A DNA stretch of 64,000 bases from Bradyrhizobium diazoefficiens (lineage in GTDB: Bacteria > Pseudomonadota > Alphaproteobacteria > Rhizobiales > Xanthobacteraceae), in assembly GCF_016616885.1 (NCBI RefSeq), contig NZ_CP067102.1:7530501-7594500 (forward strand), given 5' to 3'. A model generated the notes under the pieces. The model made no database searches, had not been told where the DNA came from, and saw nothing but the letters and a program-made list of their open reading frames with translations. Positions within the stretch are counted from its first letter, which is position 1; each line of letters starts with the position of its first letter. Of the stretch, positions 56,200 to 64,000 are shown one piece after another. The position numbers and the translations under genes were made by a program.

Positions 56200-57495
56200 A
56201 TGCCCCCAGCTTCGGTTCAATCCTCCTCCGTCTCCCGGCGGCCGTTCGGCCCGAACTACGCCTTCGTGGTCGTTGCCGTGATCTTCCTGGCGCTGCTGGC
56301 CTCGGCCGGCCTGCGCGCGACGCCGGGCGTGCTGATGCTGCCCCTGCAAAAAGCCTTCGGCTGGGACGTCGGCGTGATCTCGTCGTCAGCGGCCGTCGGC
56401 ATCTTCCTTTATGGCCTCGCAGGTCCCTTCGCCGCCGCCGTGATGCAGCGCTTCGGCATCCGCCGCACGGTGCTGGGCGCGCTGGCGCTGATGTCGGTCT
56501 CGACGGCTATGAGCTATTTCATGACCGCGCCGTGGCAATTGTTCATGAGCTGGGGGCTGCTGTCCGGCATCGGCTCGGGTGCAGTCGCCAACGTGCTCGG
56601 CGCCACCATTGTCAACCGCTGGTTCAGCACCAATCGCGGCCTCGTCATGGGACTTTTGACCGCGAGCACGGCTACCGGCACGCTCATCTTCATGCCGGGC
56701 CTCGCATCGCTGGTCGAATGGGGCGGCTGGAAGCCGGTGGTGCTGACGGTCGCCGCGTGCTGCGCGGCGCTGATTCCGCTGGTGTATTTTCTGGTCCCGG
56801 AGCGGCCGGCGTCGATCGGCCTGCGCTCCTACGGCAGTCCGCATGAGGATCAGCCCGCGGCGCCCGCGCAGGGCAATCCGTTCATAGCGGCGATCCGCAA
56901 CCTCGTCCGCGCGGCGAAGACACAGACCTTCTGGTTCCTGTTCGCGACCTTTTTCATCTGTGGCTTCACCACCAACGGCCTGGTCGGCACCCATCTGATC
57001 GCGTTCTGCGGCGACCACGGCATCTTCGAGGTGCAGGCCGCAAGCCTGCTGGCGCTGATGGGGTTCTTCGACCTGTTCGGCACCACGCTGTCGGGCTGGC
57101 TCACCGACCGCTTCGATCCGCGCAAGCTGTTGTTCTTCTATTACGGCCTGCGTGGGCTGTCGCTGATCTACCTGCCCTACTCGGATTTCTCCTTTGTCAG
57201 CCTCTCGGTCTTCGCGGTGTTCTACGGTCTCGACTGGATCGCGACCGTGCCGCCGACCGTGCGCATCGCCAATGAAGCTTTCGGCGACAAGAACGCGCCG
57301 CTGATCTTCGGCTGGGTGGTCGCGGGCCATCAATTGGGGGCAGCATGCGCCGCCTTCTTCGCCGGCTTCATGCGCTCGTCGCAGGGCGATTACCTGCAAG
57401 CCTTCATGATCGCCGGCGCGACCGGCATCGTCGCGGCCGTACTCTCCTTGATGATCGGCCGGCGGCCGGTGCGGCCTGCGCTCGCTGCGGCGTGA
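56200..57495 (+). CDS. MFS transporter
   Basis: A 431-residue, 12-helix major-facilitator protein. LRATPGVLMLPLQKAFGWDVGVISSSAAVGIFLYGLAGPFAAAVMQRFGIRR covers the first helices and the loop motif; GATIVNRWFSTNRGLVMGLLTAS and GWLTDRFDPRKLLFFYYGLRGL follow. It resembles the monocarboxylate/oxalate-formate type. Controlled by the divergent TetR gene. The ATG directly follows the operator, so the leader is very short. Confidence 0.9.
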   Translation: MPPASVQSSSVSRRPFGPNYAFVVVAVIFLALLASAGLRATPGVLMLPLQKAFGWDVGVISSSAAVGIFLYGLAGPFAAAVMQRFGIRRTVLGALALMSVSTAMSYFMTAPWQLFMSWGLLSGIGSGAVANVLGATIVNRWFSTNRGLVMGLLTASTATGTLIFMPGLASLVEWGGWKPVVLTVAACCAALIPLVYFLVPERPASIGLRSYGSPHEDQPAAPAQGNPFIAAIRNLVRAAKTQTFWFLFATFFICGFTTNGLVGTHLIAFCGDHGIFEVQAASLLALMGFFDLFGTTLSGWLTDRFDPRKLLFFYYGLRGLSLIYLPYSDFSFVSLSVFAVFYGLDWIATVPPTVRIANEAFGDKNAPLIFGWVVAGHQLGAACAAFFAGFMRSSQGDYLQAFMIAGATGIVAAVLSLMIGRRPVRPALAAA

Positions 57496-57502
57496 GGACG
57501 GC

Positions 57503-57539
57503 GCGCCGGCAAGGCGATCAAAATTGACCTTGCCGGCGC
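57503..57539 (+). terminator. Rho-independent-like terminator after the MFS gene
   Basis: Perfect 12-base stem gcgccggcaagg (57503-57514) and ccttgccggcgc (57528-57539) with a 13-base loop, 8 bases after the MFS stop. The T-run is lacking, as is common in high-GC genomes. Confidence 0.6.
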
Positions 57540-57700
57540 AGCTTCGCGCGACGCGTGATTTGATCATTGATTCCGTTGAGGAAATTTGAAATATTGAGCC
57601 AACGAAGCGGGCGGTTCGAAAGCACGCGCAGGGGCTGACTGTTCGCGTTGCGTCCGGCTCTATCTCACTCAACCGAAACGACCTGTGGCGGTGCTGGCGG

Positions 57701-58798
57701 ATGAACGATTCCTTCCTTTCAACGGTCGGTGACCATTTCTTCATTGGGCTGCGGCCGACCAGCGTCCTGGACGACCGCGACCGCGCGCTGCTGCGGGATC
57801 TCCGGCCGGCCGGCGTCATCCTCTACAAAAGCAATTTCCGCCACGATCTGCCCTATCGGGACTGGCTGTCGATCTACCGGGATCTGATCGCCGCGATCCG
57901 CGACGCCTCGCAGCGCGACAAGCAGTTCATCGCCATCGATCATGAAGGCGGACGCGTGTGCCGCACGCCGCCGCCGATCACACGCTATTCCTACGCGGCG
58001 CGATGGGCCGGCACCGCGGAGCAGGTCGGCGACGCCATGGGTGTCGAGCTCGCATCCCTCGGCTGCAATCTGAATTTTGCGCCGGTGCTCGACATTCACA
58101 GCAACCCCGCCAATCCCGTGATCGGGGAGCGCGCTTTCGGCCGCACGGCTGACGACGTCATCAAGTCGATGCTCCCATTCGCGAAGGCCATGGAACGCCG
58201 CGGCGTCCGGGCCTGCGGCAAGCACTTTCCGGGCCACGGCGACACGCAGGTCGACTCGCATCACGAATTGCCGGTGCTGGATCTCGACCTCGACCAGATC
58301 AAGGCGCGCGAGCTGCTTCCCTTTGCCGCCGCGATCGATGGCGGCATCGAGATGATCATGACGTCGCACATCCTGTACCGGAAGCTCGACCCCAACGATC
58401 CCGTCACGCTGTCGCGCGCGATCACGCACGGACTGTTGCGCGAGGCGATGAATTTCCGCGGCGTGATCGTGTCCGACGACGTCGGCATGCGCGCAATGGC
58501 GGGCCGGCTCGACGCGCCGGATTCCGGCGCACGCTTCATGGAAGCCGGCAACGACATGTTGATGATCTGCTCGCATCTGACCAATACCGAACGCGCCCGC
58601 GGCCTCGCCCAGTCGATCATCAACGGCGTGGACCAGGGTAAGCTCGATCCGGCGGTGCTGAAGGCATCAAGCCAGCGCGTCCACGCGATGCTGGGCAGCA
58701 CCGCGCAAAACGCGGTGTCGGAGCTGCCAGGCGAGGTGCTCGCCCGCCATCGTGGCGCCGGCACCCAGTTCGAGGCGACGACCGTCGAGGTCGTGTAG
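57701..58798 (+). CDS. Glycoside hydrolase family 3 (beta-N-acetylhexosaminidase-like)
   Basis: A 365-residue GH3 enzyme with the single-domain NagZ-like layout. Motifs are IAIDHEGGRVCR near residue 85, GKHFPGHGDTQVDSHHELP near 173 (the KHFPGHG motif with the acid/base histidine), and the nucleophile aspartate in GVIVSDDVGMRAMAG near 260. It probably removes N-acetylglucosamine from muropeptides or chitin fragments. A second NagZ elsewhere in the genome is likely, so this may be catabolic. Confidence 0.88.
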   Translation: MNDSFLSTVGDHFFIGLRPTSVLDDRDRALLRDLRPAGVILYKSNFRHDLPYRDWLSIYRDLIAAIRDASQRDKQFIAIDHEGGRVCRTPPPITRYSYAARWAGTAEQVGDAMGVELASLGCNLNFAPVLDIHSNPANPVIGERAFGRTADDVIKSMLPFAKAMERRGVRACGKHFPGHGDTQVDSHHELPVLDLDLDQIKARELLPFAAAIDGGIEMIMTSHILYRKLDPNDPVTLSRAITHGLLREAMNFRGVIVSDDVGMRAMAGRLDAPDSGARFMEAGNDMLMICSHLTNTERARGLAQSIINGVDQGKLDPAVLKASSQRVHAMLGSTAQNAVSELPGEVLARHRGAGTQFEATTVEVV

Positions 58799-58999
58799 GC
58801 CACCCGCGGCCAGGCCGCCAAAAATCCATCAGCGAACCAGACGTTCAGCAACGCGAGCGCCGTTGATCTCGATGTGCTACGCGTGCTAGTGTTACTACTG
58901 GTAGCATAGCGCGCCCTGCCGATATCAACGTCAGGTTGCTCCATGCTAAGGGTTGCGCCTCCGGGACAAACAACCCGGCATCGGCGGCCGGCTGGGGTG

Positions 59000-60235
59000 A
59001 TGGGTTTGAACGTGAAACGCACAGCAAAACTCCTCATCGCCGCGCTGGTCGTGCTGTCCGCGGGCTATGCGGCCTACTATTTCAGGCATGATCTCAAGCT
59101 TCCGGTCACACTGCCCTTCGTGCAAGCGGCAGAAGCGGAGCAAGGTCCCACCGCGGCACCTCCGCCAAGGCCGCCGGTGGCCGTCAAGGTCGCCGCCGCG
59201 AAGGCGGAGGACGTCCCGATCTACCTGACCGGCATCGGCACGATCCAGGCCTACAACACCGTCAACGTGCAGAGCCGGGTCGACGGCGAGATCGTCCAGA
59301 TCCTCTTTCAGGAAGGGCAGGACGTCAAACAAGGCGACATCCTCGCGGTGATCGATCCGCGCCCGTTCCAGGCCCAGCTCGACCAGCAGGTCGCGGTCAG
59401 ACAAAAGGACCAGGCGCTGCTCGACGGCGCCCAGATCGACATGGAGCGCTACGACGCGCTGATTAAGACCGCCGCGATCTCCCGGCAGATTGTGGACCAG
59501 CAGCATGCGCTGGTCGAGCAGTACAAGGCGCAGGTCAGGAACGACGAGGCCCAGATCGAATATGCGCGCACGCAGCTCGGCTTCACCAACGTCCGCGCGC
59601 CAATCAGCGGCCGGCTGGGCATCCGCCAGGTCGACCAGGGCAATTACGTGCGCGCGGTGTCGCCCACGACCATCGTCACCGTCACGCAATTGCAGCCGAT
59701 CTCGGTGATCTACACCCTTGCTGCCGTCGCCGTCGGCCAGACCCGGCTCAGCCTCGGCCAGGCCGATGCACCGGTGGTCGCGCTCACGGCGGACAACACG
59801 ACCGAGCTCGACAAGGGCACGATCACGCTGGTCGACAACCAGGTCGATCAGGCCAGCGGCACGATCAAGCTGAAGGCGACCTTTCCCAACAAGGCGCTAA
59901 AACTCTGGCCGGGCAATTTTGCCAACGGGCGGATCACGGTGGACACGCGCAAGAACGCGATCACGGCGCCCGCGATCGCCGTGCGGCACGGGCCGCGTGG
60001 CGATTTCGTCTGGGTCGCAAAGGCGGACGATACCGCGGCCTTCCGGCCGGTCACAGTCGGGCAGATCTTCGACGGACGCGCGCTGATCGACCGCGGCCTT
60101 GCCAGAGGTGAGCGCGTCGTCACCGACGGCTACTACCGGCTTGAGAACGGCGCCCGCATCACGATCGAGGGCACGACGCCGACCGCCAAGGCGCAGCCAA
60201 CCGCCCAGCCGCGCTCCGAGCCGCGCGTTGACTGA
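59000..60235 (+). CDS. RND efflux periplasmic adaptor (MdtA-like)
   Basis: A 411-residue membrane-fusion protein. N-terminal anchor (LLIAALVVLSAGYAAYYF), biotinyl-lipoyl half-sites around VQSRVDGEIVQILFQEGQDVKQGDILAVIDPRPFQAQLDQ and VRAPISGRLGIRQVDQGNYV, a coiled-coil hairpin between them, and a beta-barrel and membrane-proximal end. It links two RND pumps downstream to an outer-membrane channel not seen here. Start 59000 (MGLNVKRTA) is chosen. Confidence 0.92.
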   Translation: MGLNVKRTAKLLIAALVVLSAGYAAYYFRHDLKLPVTLPFVQAAEAEQGPTAAPPPRPPVAVKVAAAKAEDVPIYLTGIGTIQAYNTVNVQSRVDGEIVQILFQEGQDVKQGDILAVIDPRPFQAQLDQQVAVRQKDQALLDGAQIDMERYDALIKTAAISRQIVDQQHALVEQYKAQVRNDEAQIEYARTQLGFTNVRAPISGRLGIRQVDQGNYVRAVSPTTIVTVTQLQPISVIYTLAAVAVGQTRLSLGQADAPVVALTADNTTELDKGTITLVDNQVDQASGTIKLKATFPNKALKLWPGNFANGRITVDTRKNAITAPAIAVRHGPRGDFVWVAKADDTAAFRPVTVGQIFDGRALIDRGLARGERVVTDGYYRLENGARITIEGTTPTAKAQPTAQPRSEPRVD

Positions 60236-60243
60236 GGTCCGCC

Positions 60244-63200
60244 ATGTCCGCGCCCTTCATCCTCCGGCCGATCGCAACGACGCTGATGATCGTCGCGGTC
60301 GTGCTGCTGGGCATGCTCGGCTACCGTGAGCTTCCGATCGCGCCGCTGCCCAATGTCGACTTTCCCACCATCCAGGTGGTGACGCGCTATCCCGGCGCCT
60401 CGGCGACCGTCGGCACGATCTCGGGTCTGACGGACATGAGCTCGACCAGCTCCTATGGCTACAGCCAGATCACGCTGCAATTCGACCTGTCGCGCAAGAT
60501 CGACGCCGCCGCGCAGGATGTGCAGGCGCGGATCAATGCGGCGGCGGGCTGGATCCCGGTCGAGCAGCTGCCGAGCCCGCCGACCTATCGCATGGTCAAT
60601 CCGGCCGACACGCCGGTGCTGATCCTGGCGCTGACCTCCAGGACGATGGCGCTGCACGAGGCCAATGATCATGCCGCGACCATTCTGGTGCCAAAACTGT
60701 CGCAGATCCCAGGCGTCGGTGCCGTCAGCATCGAAGGCGGGCAAACGCGAGCCGTACGCCTGCAGATGAACCCGACCCGGCTTGCCGGGCTCGGCATGTC
60801 GCTCGACGACGTCCGCCGCGGCATCGCCGCCACCACCGCAGACAATCCGAAGGGCTCGCTCGACGGTCCCAGGCAGGCGTTTCATGTCGACACCAACGAC
60901 CAGCTCTTCACCGCCGAGGCCTACCAGGACGCGGTGATCGCCTATCGCAACGGCGCGCCGGTGCTGCTGCGCGATGTCGGCACCGCCATCGACGGCGTCG
61001 AGGATGCCGAGCAGGCGGCGTGGTTCCAGGGCGAGCGAGCCGTGCTGCTCGACATCCAGCGCCAGCCCGGCGCCAACACGATCGAGGTCGTGAATGCCAT
61101 CAAGAGCATCCTGCCGAAGCTCCAGGATTCGCTCCCCGCGGCGCTGAAGATCTCGGTCGTCAGCGACCGCACCACGACGATCCGGGCCGCGATCCACGAT
61201 GTGCAGTTCACGCTGGTGCTGACGGTCGCCCTCGTCGTGCTCGTGATCTTCATCTTCCTGCGCAAGCTGTGGGCGACAGTGATCCCGAGCGTCACGCTGC
61301 CGGTCTCGCTGATCGCAACCTTCGGTGCCATGGCGCTGTGCGGCTTCAGCCTCGACAATCTCTCGCTGATGGCGCTGACGATTGCTTCGGGTTTCGTCGT
61401 CGACGACGCCATCGTGATGATCGAGAACATCGCGCGCTATGTCGAGGACGGCGAGGATCCGCTTCAAGCGGCCTTGAAGGGCGCGCGACAAATCGGCTTC
61501 ACGATCGTCTCGCTGACGGTCTCGCTGACGGTCTCGCTGATCGCCGTGTTCATCCCGCTGCTCCTGATGGGCGGCGTGGTCGGCCGGCTGTTCCGGGAAT
61601 TTGCGATCACGCTGTCCTTTGCCGTCGTCATATCCGGTCTGGTCTCGCTGACGCTGACCCCGATGATGTGCGCGCAGCTGCTGCAACGCGAGGACCCGGA
61701 CGCGCAGCACGGCTGGCTGTTCCGCATCAGCGAGCGCGGCTTCGACGCATCCGCAAGCTTCTATTTGTGGGGGCTCGATTGGGTGCTGAAGCACCGCAAC
61801 CTCACGCTGGTCTTCACCGTGTTCACCCTGGTCGCAACCGGCATGCTGTACGTCGCCATCCCCAAGGGCTTTCTGCCGTTGCAGGACACTGGCCTGTTGA
61901 TCGGCACCACCGACGAGGCCCAGGATATCTCCTTTGCGGCGATGGCCGAGCGGCAGCAGCAGCTCGCTGCTGTGATCGCCCGAGACGGCGACGTCGTCAC
62001 CGTCGGCAGCTTCGTCGGCATCGGCTCCGTCAACACGACGCTGAACAGCGGCCGGCTCTACATCGATATCGGCAGCCCCGACGCGCGGAAATCATCCGCT
62101 GCAGCCGTCATGGCGCGGCTCCAACATGCGGCCGAGGGCGTTCACGGCATTACGCTGCATCTGCAGCCGGCGCAGGATCTCCAGATCGAATCGCGCGTCG
62201 CGCGCACGCAATACCAATATGCGCTGCAGGATCTCGACGAGGACGAGCTTCGGCTCTGGAGCCGGCGCCTGGTTGAGGCGCTGCGCAAGCGCCCGGAGCT
62301 CGCCGACGTCGCCGATGACCGCCAGGACGAAGGCCTGCAAATGTCCGTCACCATCGACCGTCAGCTCGCGGCGAGCTACGGCGTCAGCCTGAACACGATC
62401 GACCAGACGCTCTATGACGCGTTCGGGCAGCGCCAGATCGCAACCGTCTTCGGTCCCCTCACCCAGTATCACGTGATCCTCGAGGTCGATCCGGCCCTGC
62501 GCAACGATCCCGACATCCTGGGCAAGATCTATCTGACCGCGGCAGCGGCCCAGGCCAGCACCATCGACCAGCAGACCAGCGGCTTCAGCGGCGCCTTCAG
62601 CAAGGCCTCCACGCCGGTGCCGCTGTCGGCCTTCGCGCGGATCGAGCGCCAGCACGCGCCGCTGCTGATCTCGCACCAGGGCCTGTTTCCCGCCACGACG
62701 ATCTCGTTCAACCTGGCCGACGGCGTTTCGCTGAGCCAGGCGACTGACGCCCTGCGCCGGACCGAGCGCGAGATCGGTCTGCCGGATGCGGTCACCACCA
62801 AGCTGATCGGCACCGCCGCCGAGTTCGCCAATTCGCTCTCGGACGAGAAGTGGCTGCTGCTGGCGGCGATCGTGACGGTCTACCTGATCCTCGGCATGCT
62901 CTATGAGAGCTACATCCACCCGATCACGATCCTGTCGACCTTGCCGTCGGCGGGCATCGGCGCCTGGCTGGCGCTGATGCTGTACCGGCAGGATCTCAAT
63001 CTGATCTCGCTGATCGGCATCATCCTGCTCATCGGCATCGTCAAGAAGAACGCCATCATGATGGTGGATTTTGCGCTCGCCGCCGAACGCGAGGACGGCG
63101 CCTCCTCGTTCGACGCCATCCGGCAGGCCTGCATCCTCCGCTTCCGTCCGATCATGATGACGACGATGGCCGCGCTGTTCGGCGCGCTGCCGCTTGCGAT

Positions 63201-63402
63201 CGGCTCGGGCACCGGCTCCGAGCTGCGCCAGCCGCTCGGCATCGCCATCGTCGGCGGCCCGATCGTCTCGCAAGTTCTCACGCTCTATACGACCCCCGTC
63301 GTCTATCTGGCGTTCGCCTCGCTGCGCACCCGGTTCGGATGGCAATCCGGATCCGCCGATGATCCGACGGCGCTGCCCCAGACGGAGCGGACCGCGCCGT
63401 GA
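60244..63402 (+). CDS. RND multidrug efflux permease (MdtB-like)
   Basis: A 1052-residue inner-membrane proton-driven exporter. First helix PIATTLMIVAVVLLGMLGYRELPIAPLPNVDFPTIQV, proton-relay GFVVDDAIVMIENI near residue 389, and KKNAIMMVDFALAAE near 935 fit the HAE1 family. A 12-base tandem repeat inserts four extra residues in a helix near residue 425. It overlaps the next RND gene (gtga), as mdtB does with mdtC. Confidence 0.93.
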   Translation: MSAPFILRPIATTLMIVAVVLLGMLGYRELPIAPLPNVDFPTIQVVTRYPGASATVGTISGLTDMSSTSSYGYSQITLQFDLSRKIDAAAQDVQARINAAAGWIPVEQLPSPPTYRMVNPADTPVLILALTSRTMALHEANDHAATILVPKLSQIPGVGAVSIEGGQTRAVRLQMNPTRLAGLGMSLDDVRRGIAATTADNPKGSLDGPRQAFHVDTNDQLFTAEAYQDAVIAYRNGAPVLLRDVGTAIDGVEDAEQAAWFQGERAVLLDIQRQPGANTIEVVNAIKSILPKLQDSLPAALKISVVSDRTTTIRAAIHDVQFTLVLTVALVVLVIFIFLRKLWATVIPSVTLPVSLIATFGAMALCGFSLDNLSLMALTIASGFVVDDAIVMIENIARYVEDGEDPLQAALKGARQIGFTIVSLTVSLTVSLIAVFIPLLLMGGVVGRLFREFAITLSFAVVISGLVSLTLTPMMCAQLLQREDPDAQHGWLFRISERGFDASASFYLWGLDWVLKHRNLTLVFTVFTLVATGMLYVAIPKGFLPLQDTGLLIGTTDEAQDISFAAMAERQQQLAAVIARDGDVVTVGSFVGIGSVNTTLNSGRLYIDIGSPDARKSSAAAVMARLQHAAEGVHGITLHLQPAQDLQIESRVARTQYQYALQDLDEDELRLWSRRLVEALRKRPELADVADDRQDEGLQMSVTIDRQLAASYGVSLNTIDQTLYDAFGQRQIATVFGPLTQYHVILEVDPALRNDPDILGKIYLTAAAAQASTIDQQTSGFSGAFSKASTPVPLSAFARIERQHAPLLISHQGLFPATTISFNLADGVSLSQATDALRRTEREIGLPDAVTTKLIGTAAEFANSLSDEKWLLLAAIVTVYLILGMLYESYIHPITILSTLPSAGIGAWLALMLYRQDLNLISLIGIILLIGIVKKNAIMMVDFALAAEREDGASSFDAIRQACILRFRPIMMTTMAALFGALPLAIGSGTGSELRQPLGIAIVGGPIVSQVLTLYTTPVVYLAFASLRTRFGWQSGSADDPTALPQTERTAP
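61507..61539 (+). repeat. In-frame 12-bp tandem repeat inside the RND permease gene
   Basis: Unit gtctcgctgacg at 61507-61518 and 61519-61530, then a partial third copy (gtctcgctg). It encodes VSLTVSLTVSL in a transmembrane helix where relatives, from memory, have one VSLTVSL unit. Confidence 0.75.
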
Positions 63403-64000
63403 GCGTCACCGCACAATTCGTGCTGCGGCCTGTGGCGACGACGCTCTTGATGATCGGCGTATTCCTGCTCGGTTGCGTCGCCTATTTCCGTCTGCCAATC
63501 GCCTCGCTTCCCGCGGTGGAGCGGCCCACCATCGGGATCTACGCGCCATTCCCCGGCGCGAGCCCGACGACGGTCGCGAACGCGCTGGCGCAGCCGCTCG
63601 AGACCACGCTCGCGCTGATCCCGGGGGTGACGGAAATCACCTCCTTCAGCGCCATGGGCGGCACCAGCATCACCGTGCAGTTCGAGCTCTCCATCGATCT
63701 CGATGCCGCCGCCGGCGCGGTCCAGGCCGCCATCAATTCGGCGGGACCCAATCTGCCGAAGGGACCGTGGCCGCCGACCTATTGGAAGGCGAACCCAGCC
63801 GGCCCTGCGGTCGTGGCGCTCGCCTTGACGAGCGACGTGTTCACACCCGGCGAGGTCTACAGCCTCGCCGACGGCGTGATCTCGCCAAAACTGTCGCAAC
63901 TGCCGGGCGTCGCGCGGATCATCGTCAGCGGCGCCGAGCGAAGCGCGGTGCGCATCCAGGTGTCGCCGGCGCGGCTCGCCGCCATGAACCTGTCGCTGGA
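63399..64000 (+). CDS. Second RND efflux permease (MdtC-like), cut by the right edge
   Basis: GTG at 63399 overlaps the stop of the previous pump gene (gtga). The visible 200 residues read VSVTAQFVLRPVATTLLMIG, ASLPAVERPTIGIYAPFPGASP, ETTLALIPGVTEITSFSAMGG, and VFTPGEVYSLADGVISPKLSQLPGV, all typical of the N-terminus and first porter domain of HAE1-family permeases. It is open to the window end. Two tandem RND genes with one adaptor suggest a heteromeric MdtBC-type pump. Confidence 0.9.
   Translation, partial: MSVTAQFVLRPVATTLLMIGVFLLGCVAYFRLPIASLPAVERPTIGIYAPFPGASPTTVANALAQPLETTLALIPGVTEITSFSAMGGTSITVQFELSIDLDAAAGAVQAAINSAGPNLPKGPWPPTYWKANPAGPAVVALALTSDVFTPGEVYSLADGVISPKLSQLPGVARIIVSGAERSAVRIQVSPARLAAMNLSL

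Noticed and set aside
56386..57819. 477-residue minus-strand open frame opposite the MFS gene
   Set aside because: Antisense shadow of a clear MFS protein; no domain recognised.
58870..58910. Operator upstream of the RND adaptor (tgctac...gtagca)
   Set aside because: Arms are only six bases with a 20-base spacer and there is no adjacent regulator gene; too weak to list as a feature.
60133..61794. 553-residue minus-strand open frame opposite the RND permease
   Set aside because: It is rich in Arg, Asp, Gln and His as antisense frames of high-GC genes are, and the plus strand is a clear RND protein.

Overview
The window is GC-rich chromosomal DNA of an alphaproteobacterium, most likely Bradyrhizobium or a close relative. 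The evidence is the codon use, a C-P lyase cluster of rhizobial layout, PhoB-type boxes, an Irr-type iron box, and a direct-repeat SOS box (GTTC-N7-GTTC) of the alphaproteobacterial kind. No rRNA, tRNA, CRISPR array or prophage was seen. All family names are from reading the protein sequences; no database search was run.

Positions 1-1463 hold an IS4/Tn5-type insertion sequence cut by the left edge, with a one-base frameshift at an A7 tract. Positions 1497-15736 are a complete phosphonate system. phnGHIJKLMN plus a flavin-binding PPOX protein run leftward. The repressor gene phnF lies divergent from phnG. phnC-phnD-phnE1-phnE2 (importer) also run leftward. A rightward operon carries a left-handed-beta-helix acyltransferase, a second phnM and a 2H phosphoesterase (DUF1045). 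Three Pho boxes and one long PhnF-like palindrome sit at the three promoters, which suggests phosphate-starvation activation combined with substrate-responsive repression.

Positions 15740-35763 are mixed metabolism and regulation. They hold a selenium-binding-protein/methanethiol-oxidase gene with a membrane partner, an unusual DHDPS-family lyase, a chemoreceptor, and a MarR/enoyl-CoA hydratase operon. Next comes a ClpS-zinc finger-AAA+ fusion protein behind an SOS box, the most unusual gene here. It is followed by a tannase-type esterase, a GntP permease, a patatin, serA, a truncated radical SAM gene, a triple-rhodanese protein, and an iron-uptake pair (PepSY membrane protein and TonB receptor) behind an Irr box.

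Positions 36114-44282 hold a MarR-isochorismatase-membrane protein-MFS operon, a divergent DHDPS/FAD-oxidase/GntR module and a YgiQ radical SAM protein. Positions 44283-55196 look more accessory, with gene remnants and intergenic repeats around DinB, Rrf2/methyltransferase, a very large SAM-cyclase-AAA-TPR protein, an NTF2-like protein, a class C beta-lactamase-like hydrolase, a luciferase-like oxidoreductase, a VOC protein and an orphan XRE regulator. Positions 55501-64000 hold a TetR/MFS divergon with a long inverted-repeat operator, a GH3 glycosidase, and an MdtABC-like RND efflux operon that runs off the right edge.
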